Positions 38,630 to 49,400 of a stretch of DNA of 55,000 bases are shown one piece after another. This DNA is from Mesostigma viride (taxonomy: Eukaryota > Streptophyta > Mesostigmatophyceae > Mesostigmatales > Mesostigmataceae). The notes under the pieces are model-generated. The model searched no databases. It had not been told where the DNA came from and was given only the letters and a program-made list of their open reading frames with translations. The stretch is from positions 333,950 through 388,949 of the forward strand of contig RPFO01000766.1 in assembly GCA_009746045.1 (NCBI GenBank), given 5' to 3'. The stretch's first letter is position 1. Every line of letters begins with the position of its first letter. The position numbers and the translations under genes were made by a program.

Positions 38630-38849
38630 TGATTATTAGCTAAACTATCACTCCCAGTACACACCCGATTATGCACAATGGCTGACGGCGGTATGGCTGA
38701 CGCGGCGGAGCTCAGATCTTTTGCGTCTTAGCCCCAAATTCGGTCAGACCACTTGCATTCGATGCGCTTTATTCAGACGCACACGCCAGTATAATCGGTT
38801 ACGGCTGTAACACAGTATTGCCAAAGATATCACGTGACAAGCAGCTACT

Positions 38850-40115
38850 ATGACGACCCCAAAAGCAAAACGGGGTTTGGAAAAGGAGCTTACCGGCTCC
38901 CAGCCCAACCCACTCGCCATCGTTCTTGCCCAGCGCCGCCTGGCTGGGCTCGCCAACCCATCGCCAGCAAACCCATCGCCAAGCGCCTCGCCTGAATCCA
39001 AGAAACCATGCCACGACAACCACAAACGGAGCAAATTCTTGCCCGGCGACAGAATGTTCTCACCTCCTCGAGTGGCCGGCATGCAGGGGCTGTCGCCGCA
39101 GGAAGTCGTCGAGGTCCCGTCCAGTTCCTCGCACAGGAACGGAAGCTCTTCGTGGCCCCGAAGGGGGCCGGGTGGCTATCGACTACCGCGACATGTCCTG
39201 GCTCTACACTTATGATCCGAACCACGCCAACGCCTGTTTACCTTGACCAGCCACTACCAGCGCAGCCTCGGCGACCTCGGCAGAGCGCTCAGCGCCGCCC
39301 CGCTTCCGCACAGCCGCCGGGCAGCCCCATCGGCTCCCTCCCTCTGCAAGGACGACATCCGCGCAGTGATGGAGGAGCACGTGACCTGGCCGCTGCATGG
39401 CCGAGAAGATGACATCGCTGAACACCACGCTCAACACGGTCGAGGCCCGGGTCTCCAATGTGGAAACCCGGGTCGTCCACAAGCTACAACCCCAGTTCAC
39501 GGCGCTACACACAGCGGCGCAGGCTTCAGAAACGCATGCTGCACTTGTCTCTCGATCGCCTTAACCAGGTGGAGGGCAAGTGCGGCGTGCTCATGAAGAA
39601 GCTTGAGGCCATCACCGCCCACACCGAGGCCATGCCACATCCTCCGGGCGGCTGTGGATGCCGGCGCTGCAGCCACTGACGTGGCTGAGCGCGACAAGTT
39701 TGCCTCGATCCTGAGGCAATGTGGGGCCCCACCGGCCGGGTCATCCCTTTGTGTCCTTTCAAGGAGTTCGGGGCAATGCACGGGCCCAAAGACGGCGGAG
39801 TTTTTCCACGACTGTGCTGCATGCATGCCAGCTGCCGTGAAGACTGCCTCGAGGCTCGACCTCGAGGGTCAGACCCCCCCGTGGTCTCAGTGCTCGCACC
39901 GTACGTACGTGGCCCTCGTATATTGGCGGCAGCGCCAGCCTGTCTGTCACTCGGACACTCGCCCTCACGTACTTGCACCGTGGCTGATTTGTTATTCCGC
40001 CGCTGTCCGCCACCCGGGCCGACTTTGTCGCGACCAAAGCGGACGTCTAGATCCCTCCCAGGCCTGCATGGCATGCCGGCCGGCAGCGCTGTTGCCGCGT
40101 GTCGTAGTTTTGTTC
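38850..40115 (+). mobile_element. Decayed LINE ORF1-like gene, copy 1
   Basis: The frame starts MTTPKAKRGLEKELTGSQPN and is then broken by several frameshifts and stops. Recognisable pieces in shifting frames include QFLAQERKLFVAPKGAGW, a heptad-like segment with LNTTLNTVEARVSNVETRVV and HKLQPQFTALHTA, and VEGKCGVLMKKLEAI. They match copy 2 in order. Coiled coil followed by an RNA-binding region is the layout of non-LTR ORF1 proteins, but the C-terminal part of this copy is unrecognisable. Confidence 0.6.
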
Positions 40116-40185
40116 ATGTAGTTAGTTGTACAGTCAAGTGCACTCATACAATATTGAGCTGGTGTGATTCTCACCTCCGTATAAT

Positions 40186-40237
40186 TTATCATTCTCAATG
40201 AATATACATTATAATGTATATTCATTGCGAATGATAA
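40186..40237. repeat. 52-bp near-perfect palindrome between the ORF1 copies
   Basis: The arms are TTATCATTC-T/G-CAATGAATATACATTA, 26 nt each, with one mismatch pair and no loop. It can extrude as a cruciform. It sits exactly between the two ORF1-like copies. Confidence 0.9.
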
Positions 40238-40250
40238 CTCACGGGTAATA

Positions 40251-41778
40251 ATGGGGCTGACGATTGAGCTGTCGTCGGCCGGCGCATTCCCGTCGACAGC
40301 AGCACGTGGGACATCAACTCCTGCAGACGCCAACCTTTTCGCGCTGATCGAAGCTCTCCCCCCCGGTCTGCCTCCCTCGACGCAGTGCTCTACGCCAAAT
40401 TCGTCGCCCATTCCCAAGAAAACCCGCACTTCCCATACCAAATGGGACGTCCGCCGCTTCGGCGCCGGCTAGCGGGATTTTTGCATCTTGGAAATCTTTA
40501 CGCTCACGAAGGAACAATGTGACGATGTTATCAAGTTCCTGGCCCGCCACGACGAACTTTTCCTGCCTCAGTACCCCTGGCGACAATTAAGGTCACCAAG
40601 CCCGCCTGGGAATGGCTGCTTCAATTAGAACCGGAGGCGTACTTGAAGGCAGTCATCATGTGCAGCTACCTGCGCTGCGACGCCCACGACATCACCCAGA
40701 TTGGCTACGCTGGCCTCTCAGGAGCCTCCTGCATGAGCGCAGACGGGCAGCTGCAGCATCCCCGCAGAGCTAGCAGCACCTCCCCCAGCACGGACTCCAT
40801 CCGAGCTAGCTGCAGTGGCGGGATCGAGCAGCTGGCGCCGATGGCTGAGCAGCTCGCCGCCCTGAACGCCGGCGCCTGACGGCCCACTCAACACTCTCTC
40901 GGCCAAGGTCAACAACATTGAAGCCAGAGTCGCCCTTAAGCTCCAGCCAGCTCAGTTTACTGCTATACGCAAGAGCACATTGCCACCAAAGTTTCCGAGG
41001 CCACAGCCACGTTGTGACCACCCGCCTTAGCCATGCATGCAGGTGGAAGGCCGAGTCGGCCAAGGCACCGTGAAACTTGAGGCAGTTGCTGCCAAGGTAG
41101 ACGCCCTGGCCACGCAGGTCCCCGAGATCGCCGAGCGAACGGCCACCATCGCCGCCCAACCTGCTGGTAGTAGGGCTAGCGATCGATGACGCCCCCTCGA
41201 CTCGCGCCTCCTGGGCGGACCTGCTCAAGAGCCAGGCATCCTCTACCACGACTGCCATCACCACTGACCAAGCTCCAGGAGCTGGAAGACACGCGCCGCG
41301 AGGCCGCTGACCGCGACCGTCGCCGCTGCCGGCCGCCGGGTCATCCTCAGGCGCTTCGACATGCCGCCGGAGGAGACCCCAGACTCTCTTCTCGACGAGC
41401 TGAAGAAACAGCTCTTGGCGTGCATGCAGCTGCATGCCAGGTGCGATACTGCAGGGCGCCCACCGCCTGCCCCATCCACGGGCCAAGGCTGGGCCCCCTC
41501 CAGTGGTCCTCACCTTCAGCGACATCACAGCCCGAGTTCGGTTCCTCTCTCGCCGCAAGAAGCTGGTGGACACCTCCTGGTCGCTTCACGACGACCTGAC
41601 GCCAGCCCAGCATGCAGCAGCAACGCCGCGATCAGTGGCCCGACTATACATCCGCCACAAGACCAACCCCGAGAAGCCCCAAGTGTACTGGCGGGGCGGG
41701 GACCTCGAGCTCTATCTATGTCAACAAGAAACTGTGGAAGCCCCCCCGGGCTTCCCCGGGATAGAGCACTCCAGCTAG
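40251..41778 (+). mobile_element. Decayed LINE ORF1-like gene, copy 2 (tandem)
   Basis: Pieces in order: DDVIKFLARHDELFLPQYPW, TKPAWEWLLQLEPEAYLKAV, a coiled-coil part with LSAKVNNIEARVALKLQP, VEGRVGQGTVKLEAVAAKVD, then an RRM-like part (GRRVILRRFDMPPEETPDSL) and a C-terminal domain (VVLTFSDITARVRFLSRRKK, then LHDDLTPAQHAA). The last two resemble the RRM and CTD of L1-type ORF1 proteins. Frameshifts separate the parts, so it is dead. No ORF2 follows it. Confidence 0.65.
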
Positions 41779-41988
41779 TTGTCTAGATGGGGGCAATCAA
41801 TTATGGGATAGCTTAGGCATTACAGCACTTGAAACGATATTAGCGCGCACAGCGTTATAGTACCTTCAATTAGCTCAGACTGGCACCTGCGCCATCAGCT
41901 TGCGCCTTAATTAGCCGACGTCTTGAGCCCACCTCACATTTGTAGCATAAGCTATGCGTCAGCCTCACTATGGTATTGCACTGGTTGT

Positions 41989-42172
41989 ATTGCACCCACA
42001 GTGTTGCGCCCCGGCACCATGCCGCATGGAGAGAGCGCTCTGTGGCCTGCCCACCTGCGGCAGAGAGAGAAGCTAGGGCGCCCTCCCTCCTTCTCACTGT
42101 GTATATAGGGTTGAAGGTTCCTTTACTCTGTATTGGCACGTGTACCCACGTGACGCAGTCACGTGCTTATTA
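41989..42172. repeat. Dispersed repeat, copy 2
   Basis: This is the second copy of the 33,102-33,300 repeat, in the same orientation. It is followed directly by a (TTAA)n run at 42,166-42,193, while copy 1 has its TTAATTAA run about 95 bp upstream. Confidence 0.75.
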
Positions 42173-42193
42173 ATTAATTAATTAATTAATTAA

Positions 42194-43964
42194 TAATGGG
42201 GCTTGATCAGTTGCGCCTTGGCATGCACCGCTTTTAAACCCTGGACGGCGTACACTGACACTTAGTTCCCTACACCGAGCGTTTTATAAATTAAAGTTCT
42301 CGATCTTAGGCCATGCCAGCTGGCTTCCTAGTAGCACCACGGATGACATCGACACACGCATACTAGGCCGGTCTTGCATGGACGGCTTTCGTAAGTTACA
42401 GTATGTCATGTAGACAGATTGAGGGTGCATGGCACTCCAATTAAGGACCTGGGCACTGGCTGGCCGGCCGGAAACTGGGGCTGGTCGGACTCTGGCTGGT
42501 CGGACTCTGGCGCTGGTCGGACTGAAGGTTCTTGTGATCTTACTATTCTGACCTATGGGGCGGAAGCTCCTCCAGGGACACTCACTGAGTCGGCCAGATT
42601 GAATGGAACAGTTAAAACTAGGAACAATGCTTAAGTACATCTTGGCCCAAGTTGGGGGTGAAGTATATGGCGAGCAACAACACCGCCACTTTGGCGGGTT
42701 TGTTGTGTGATGGGCCGGATACCCCGTGTGTCTGATATATCAGTATTAGGCATCGTAGGGCCGGCTACATTTTCAGTGCTGGCCATCTAGCTAGCCCGTA
42801 CTAGTCATGCAGGTTGACTGATACAGATCGATGGGCCCAAGGGCCCTGCTGGTTGCCTGGTTCCTTGCGGAGTGGCCAGCCCGGGAGAAATCTTCTTATA
42901 CATCATGGCCAGGCCCTGCCGGGCCGGTTAGGCGACGCGGTGGCCCGCAACATTGGACATACCGCGACATGATTATAGCTAGCTGACATGCAGATCGAGC
43001 ACTTAAGATGCTGTCTGTTGGCGTCATCGATCCGCCGGCTCGTTAATTAAAGGCCCTCTTACTGAGCAGATATGGTCGGATATGCACTGAGGATAAGCAG
43101 CGTTGGGCGCGGACATTGTCAATGACTACGACCCCCCTACTGTGGGTCCTAGGAAATATAAAAAGCATGGTAGGCATAGTTTGCGTGCACTAGATTAGCT
43201 CGAGGCCAGGTTGGGTCGATCCGACGGCCGACCCTCCAAGGTTTCCGACACGTCGCGATGCCGCTTCGCGGTCTTGAGTTCCTGACGCGCCCGGATTCTG
43301 ACCTCGCCGACGGCGACGCAGCAGGAGACTGAAGTGCATGTGCAGGTAGACATGCTGGTGCACAGGCTGAACTCCTAAAAACCCTGCATGATTGGAGAGT
43401 TCTCCGCCTAAACAGGTGCCAAAGATTTGCGTGCATGCATGGTCAACGGCCGCGGGTGAAGCTGCTGACGGGGCGCGCTCTGCCTTCTTGCACGTACATG
43501 AAGAACAGGGCCTTAATTGATTCATGACCTGCGTGATCACACCCCCTGTACGTCGCGACTGTGTTCCAGAAATTCGATCACCGACAAGGCTGGCCCCTTG
43601 CTGCTGATGAACTTCCCCGCCAACTGAGCCCCTCGAAGTCGCCTCCCTAGCTCTACCGGCGTGCAATCTTCCACCAACACGTACCCCGGCCGCTAGCTGT
43701 ACGCCTTGCTGCCCGCGCACACGCTAGCTTGCGCCGCACGCGCGACCTGGCCGGCCGCCAAGCCTCGCTTGCGCGCGCCGCCCGTTCGATATCGACGTGG
43801 GTACCCGATTGTGCACCCTTGCATGTGGCATGCCTGGAATGAGGCCGGGAATGGGGGGGGCAAACTCTTGCCCCCTGCCCGCTGTGCATTCAGTTGACAG
43901 TCAGTCAGGGATTTAAACTCCAGTGCTCTGTGACTCCCCAACAGAATGACGTGTAATTAAGTAA
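42194..43964. other. Element-derived debris, no gene seen
   Basis: Apart from the DPPTVGPR remnant at 43,110-43,197 I see only short, unconvincing frames and a GC-rich patch at 43,600-43,800. The tail contains CCACCTCCCC-type sequence leading into TTAATTAA at 43,965. Confidence 0.4.
43110..43197 (+). pseudogene. Protein C-terminal remnant (DPPTVGPR type), copy 2
   Basis: This is the counterpart of the 37,741 remnant: it shares D-N/Y-DPP-P/T-VG followed by a basic tail and a stop. Confidence 0.4.
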
Positions 43965-43972
43965 TTAATTAA

Positions 43973-45834
43973 GGGGAGGTGGCACCCCAAAACCCTTAAA
44001 AATTGACCCATGCTAATATCACTTGAATTTCAGTTGCACCATGCTAAATTATGATTGGGGGCACTAAATAACATCTCTAGTTGAGTTGTCCATGCACTTG
44101 TTGGGGGTACTACCCCCACATATACGCCAATATATATAGCGCTATAAATAGAAAAAGACGCTAATTAGGGCTATGTATGCCCCAGCCCATGCACTCATTT
44201 GTTGGCAAAAAAAAATGTAGCGTCTATAGTTCCCTGAGTTTGTAGCTTGCTGAGCTATTTACATAATGAAAATGACAAAACCTTGAACAGTTATTAATTT
44301 CCCCGCAAAAGTACCCTTTTTTTACCGGACATTGGGAATAAACATGTCATAAACACTTCAGATTAGGCAACAAAATGTAGCGAAAATCCGGCTAACAGGG
44401 GGACAGCAGTGGTCCAAGTCCCAGGTCATTCCGACAAGTCTAGCTCAAGTTATTGCGTTTGGCGTGCTAAAACCTGAACATACGCTAAATGAGGTTTTTC
44501 TGTGTATAAGGCCACCTAGGCATCATGTTTTCCATCCAAGAAGCCAAAAAACATGCCCAACTCGATCACACAACATAAGAAAAGGCTAGGCACCTCATCT
44601 GCCCTCCCCTGACCTCAGCATGCATAGCAACACCATCGCTAGGCATACACGCACCAAGAGAGCATACACTAAGCTCAGCCCAAGGTTACCATGTAAATTT
44701 ATGCCAAGAACTCAGCAAGTATACGTGTAAAAACCTTAGAAAGACTGCCCAAGCAATAGAGGCAACTGCAGCCTGCAAACTTGGCAGCAAATCATACATG
44801 TTGTATGCCAAGCATTCACATCCTATCCAGCTTGCCTTGCTGCACACATAGCAGGGAAGTCTTAATGGTTATAGCTCAAGGAAAGCAATGGAAACACCTA
44901 TCTAATGCAATGCCACTCATGCAGTATGGCCAGCAAAAGAACCACTCTCACCTTCCTTTCCAATAGGGCAATTTGCTAAGAAGCTGATGCCAGCTTGTTA
45001 GCCTCTAGGCACATGCCGGATGTCGTTCTAAAACAGGCGTGTCAGATCCGGCACATAACAAAGCGTCTGAGCAAGGTCACGTCCAAAGGATTATGGAAAA
45101 CAAATGTCAACACATTACCAACAACTTGACCTCGGCGCATTTAGCATGCCAGCCACAAACTACACGAAATTGTACGAAATAGCTAGGAATCTGACGATGC
45201 AACCGAAAGAAATGGAGCGCTTCCTGCAGGGAAACTGCCCGAAAAAAAGGCGAAAGGCCGACGTTAATGCACCTGCCTGCGTGGAAATGTTTCATGCATA
45301 AACTGGCACGCAAGCTCGAACAATCATCCATTGATCAGGCGAACAAGGAAGGTGCGCCTTCCGTGAATACGTCGAAGGCGACATGCGCAGGCCTGCGTAG
45401 GTTCTTACCTTGAATGCCGGAAATGTAAAAGAAACCGGGAATCTTCGGCACAAACTCGACAACACCATTAAGTTAGCTTCATAATCGCTCTAGTAGAGCC
45501 TACGTTGCCTCACAATAGCTGCCGTAAACCTGCATTAAATTTCATGATCCGCAAGAGAAATTATATCCTGGACCCCCGCGCCCGTAGCCGTTCGAGAAAT
45601 TAGCGATATTGCAAACCGTAAACTTTCCGCCACGCAATGAGGTCATCAACTAATCTTCTGCGAAATTCAAGCATTTTTTCTAGCTGTTTACGTGCCATAT
45701 CGATTAATATTGCATAAAGGCATGCCGCCATGGCCACTTCCGCGAGGGTTGAGCGGTCCGGGCACACATTATACACCGTACGGACGGTACCGCGAATTTT
45801 TTGGCGCGGAAAATATTCGGCGCGCCACGTCCCC
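43973..45834. mobile_element. Candidate 1.86-kb DNA transposon in TTAATTAA
   Basis: The two ends are inverted and alike (GGGGAGGTGGCACC on the left; reverse complement of the right end GGGGACGTGGCGCG), and both abut TTAATTAA. A 16-bp direct repeat, TAATTAAGTAATTAAT, flanks the unit (43,953-43,968; 45,836-45,851). A TTAA target is the piggyBac habit, but the inverted ends are short and imperfect. Inside are two small frames: plus 45,104-45,301 (MSTHYQQLDLGAFSMPATNY...) and minus 45,860-45,600 (...STLAEVAMAACLYAILIDMA). Neither is recognised as a transposase. Confidence 0.4.
45104..45301 (+). CDS. Possible small protein (65 aa), hypothetical
   Basis: The frame runs from MSTHYQQLDLGAFSMPATNY through LYEIARNLTMQPKEMERFLQ to a basic KKRRKAD patch and a stop. 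Its residue make-up looks protein-like rather than random. It lies inside the candidate TTAATTAA-flanked element, so it may be a remnant of the element's protein. Confidence 0.3.
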   Translation: MSTHYQQLDLGAFSMPATNYTKLYEIARNLTMQPKEMERFLQGNCPKKRRKADVNAPACVEMFHA

Positions 45835-45860
45835 TTAATTAAGTAATTAATGTGGGACAT
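45600..45860 (-). CDS. Possible protein fragment (up to 86 aa), hypothetical
   Basis: The frame includes STLAEVAMAACLYAILIDMA and QLEKMLEFRRRLVDDLIAWR, an amphipathic helical look. The ATG at 45,860 lies outside the right end of the candidate transposon, so the true start or splicing is unclear. No family is recognised. Confidence 0.3.
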   Translation of the reverse strand: MSHINYLIKGTWRAEYFPRQKIRGTVRTVYNVCPDRSTLAEVAMAACLYAILIDMARKQLEKMLEFRRRLVDDLIAWRKVYGLQYR

Positions 45861-45899
45861 GCATGGATATGTGACAAAACCACATTACCCCAATAAATA

Positions 45900-45968
45900 C
45901 TTGCGTGTCTTGCGCATGGGCATGCGTCACGGAATATGACTATGCTAATCTCATTAGAAAATAACTAC
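45900..45968 (-). mobile_element. Inverted copy of the LINE 3' region, empty of the 106-bp insertion
   Basis: The reverse complement matches both flanks of the 37.5-kb insert (TCTAATGAGATTAGCATAG-type upstream, ATGCGCAAGACACGCAAGTA-type downstream) with a single CCGTG..GCATGCC site. It is therefore a natural unoccupied site. Confidence 0.7.
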
Positions 45969-46287
45969 ATGATCCTTGGCCCCATGGCTGTATTCTATAT
46001 CCTCCAGCTTTACCGGCAGCAATGAGGTGCATGCACATGGATATAGGAGCTAGGTGTACTGGTTTGAACTACGCAACTGACCCATGCAAGTCATCTGCTG
46101 GCCAGCGCTCAACCTATATACAGATTATCAATTGCAATGAAACTGCTACATTCTGCGCGCGAGACCAACGACCTACAACAGTCTATGCTAGTGGGCCAGC
46201 CAAAGGCTGCAATTGCAAAAATTCAGCATCAAATGTCCACATCCCAGAGTGCAGCCAGCAATGTCATGTCTGCAGGAGCCGGCCCCT

Positions 46288-46322
46288 ACCGGCCATATCA
46301 AGGAGACAACCAGCGCGGCCAT
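46288..46322. mobile_element. Fragment of the fold-back family
   Basis: CCATATCAAGGAGACAACCAGCGCGGCC matches the centre and right arm of the 33.6-kb palindrome, about 12.7 kb away and just downstream of gene C's 3' end. Confidence 0.6.
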
Positions 46323-46380
46323 ATAGATAATTCAAAATTTGCACATTCTATCACAACCCAAGGAGCACCACCAGAAATAT

Positions 46381-46385
46381 TTACA
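46381..46385 (-). terminator. Poly(A) signal TGTAA for gene C
   Basis: TGTAA on the minus strand lies 22 nt past the TGA stop of gene C, at the spacing usual for green-algal mRNAs. Confidence 0.5.
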
Positions 46386-46406
46386 AGTCCCACAAAGCAT
46401 GCCAGC

Positions 46407-49400
46407 TCAGGCCTCGGTGGCGGCGCGGATCATGCGGTGGAGTGTTTCCACGCGCTCGTTGTTGCGCTCGAGCGCCGATGTGATGGCGGCTCGGTTGCCA
46501 GCATCGTCGCCGCGGGAGAGCGCGTCCTTCAGGTCGTGGACAACGTCCTCGAAAATCTTCTTCTTGCGCTCCAGGTGCTCCTTGTTCAGCTGGCACCACT
46601 TGAGCTGGTGATAGGGAGGGGAAAATGGGGGGTGAGGGAATTAGGTTTAAATTGTTGGGCTGGAGACCTGCAGTAACGGATCGGGTGTATGGGGAAGAGA
46701 AATATTAACATTATATTGCGACAGCATTGATTAAATAGAGAGACGTGCGGAGTGGAGACGTGCTGCCTATGCCAATGTGCTGCCAAAGATTCCAAAGTCC
46801 CCTGCTGAGGATCGGTGGTGCAGTATTCATTTCATTTCAGCACGACAGCATGGAGCCGTAACGCAAACCTCCCGCACCAAACACACCATGAGCAAACCTC
46901 GGACGAGGGACGATGCTTACATGTGCTGGGACTGCTATAGCCGGACAACACGATACGCAGGATGCCACATGTGCAGGCTCAGTGGCACCATGACCATCAT
47001 TGGCTGAGCTGCGAAGACCTATTATACCCACCCTTAAGACAGACCAAGCGCAACAATACGTATGTGAAATGCACCTAGACACATGCAGGATGCAGGCATC
47101 ACAATGGTGCTGCAATACCTCCCCCCCTGCCCCCGGCCATCCTTTACCCTAGAGTATAATGACCGGTTTCGTGCCGGTGCCCGGTGGACCTCATGGACCC
47201 CCACGGGCACTACCCCGCCATGCCTACCGCTATCGCTACCAACCTCCTTGAGCACACGCATGCCATTTTTATAATATTTCATGATCTTCATAATATCAAA
47301 AAACATGGCCAGTGTCAACTGAGCACCTTGTCAGCCACCTGGCCAGACTGACCATTACCATCGCTGCACACACCAGCTAAAATCTCAACCTATTCATCCC
47401 TGTATAAACCATCATCTTCTTGTGCACGCCCTTTCCAATGCCCATGCACACAAAACCGCGTCGCCCCGCTACCTTGATCGCCGCCGTGCGCTCCTCCCAG
47501 TCCTCTCCCGTGCCCCACCACCACCCTCATGCCTGCACACTCATCCCATAACGGCCCCCACCTTGAAGGCCTTCATGCGCTCCGCCCAGTCCTCGGGCGA
47601 CACGTCCTCGGCCTCCAGCACCAGCATGTGCCGCGCCTGCTCCACCGCCTCAGCGGGCGCGTTGTCCTGAAGGCGGATGTAGCTTGCCACGTCCTCCTCG
47701 TCCGACTGGGCGGGGGAAATAAGTTAAGGGGGAGGGAAGGGGGGGGAAAGTTTACAAGGGACAGATCGGGGGAGGGGGGGGGAAGCAAATGGGACAGGGG
47801 GGACAGGGGGAAGGCGGGGACGGGGGAAGAGGGAAGCAGGGGGGAAGAGGGGAAGGTAGGTGGGGGGCAGGGGGAAAAGGAGAGGGGGGGAGCAGGAGAG
47901 CAGGAAGGGGGGAAGAGAGGGGGGGGGGGGGAGGACAGGGGGGAGGAAGGTGGGGGGGGGGGGGGGGGGGGGGGGCAGTATGGCAGAAACGAAAGAAACC
48001 GGCACAGTTTAGATAGGGCTGCATGCGCCAGGAATCGGCACGGAACAAAATGGAACGCTTGACCAAGAACGTGCTGGATGCATGGCAGGACGGAGGGTAT
48101 GACTGTGGGAGGCATCGCCATATTGAAGAAAGACTAGTCCCAGGGAACCCCGCCGTGCGCTACCTGCGGGAAATGCCTGAAACAAGCACCTTCCAGAAAC
48201 TGCATGTCCAGATGTCCAGATGTCCATGCTCACCCTTGCCCGCATCAAAGAAAGCTCATGCATTATGAACGAGAAGCCACACGCAGGAATGCTTTGGGAA
48301 AAAAAAGGAAAAAGCTTTACACACACAAAAAAGCTTTACACCCTGCAGTATGGGAGAAAGCTTCTAAACATGTACACGTATTACGCTGAACCCTCTCGCA
48401 CCAGCAACAACGCGCAATGGAATAGCCAATCAAGCACACCTATCTAATTGATTCACAGTCAACAAGCTATAAATTCCTCTACATGCAAACATCCCACCAA
48501 TATAAATCTCAGCATCACAAACGTAAGCGCCCCTAGCCCCCCCACCCCCTTTCACCTCAACACTGGCCGCCCTCTCCTCCTCCTCGCGCTGCTTTTTCTC
48601 TTCCTCCCGTCGTTTGGCCTCCGCCGCCTCCTCCTTGCGCCCCCTCTCCGCCTCCTCCGCCCTCGCCCTCACCTCCTCTCTCTCCGCTTCCACCCGCGCC
48701 GTCTCCTCCTCCTGCTGCTGCGTGATGCCCACGTCCAGCGCGGATGCCAGCAGAGCCTCGTCGCGCGCCAGCTGGCGCATGCCCACCTGCAGCGCCACCT
48801 CCTTCACCGTCTCGTTCTGCGCGAGCACGCGCATGCCCTGCTCCACCGCGCGGCGGCGAGTCTCCTCCTCGCCCTCACGCGACTCCATGCGTTGCGCCGC
48901 CTCCACGTCAGCGGGCAGCTCGGGGGCCTGCACCGGTCCAGGCCCCAACAGAACCTCCTGCTTCGCCTTACGCCATCCCTCCTCCTCCTTCCCCTCCGTC
49001 TGCTCCTTCCCCTCGAATCGCGCCATCTCCGCAGCTTGTGGCGCTGCCTGTTCGTCAACCACCGCCCCGGCTTGCTCCATCTGCCTCTGCCCTTCCTCAG
49101 CTGCAGGGCGCTCCGGCGCCGCGGCCTCCTGCGCCTCCGCCCGCCCCGCCTGCATCTCCTCCCCTGATACCTCCGCGGCCGTCCGCCCCTGCGTCGGCTG
49201 CGCCGCCGCCCCCTCCGCCTGCACCATCTGCTGCGAGATGCCCTCACGCGCTCGCTCGTTCTCAACATCCTGCGGTGTGAGCTTCTGGGTGTCGGGAGCG
49301 ACAGCAGGGACACCCTGTGTGGGCTGGGTCGCCGCACCAGAAACCTCCCCCATCTGCTGCGAGATGCCCTCGTGGGCACGCACTGCCTCGCTGTCGACCT

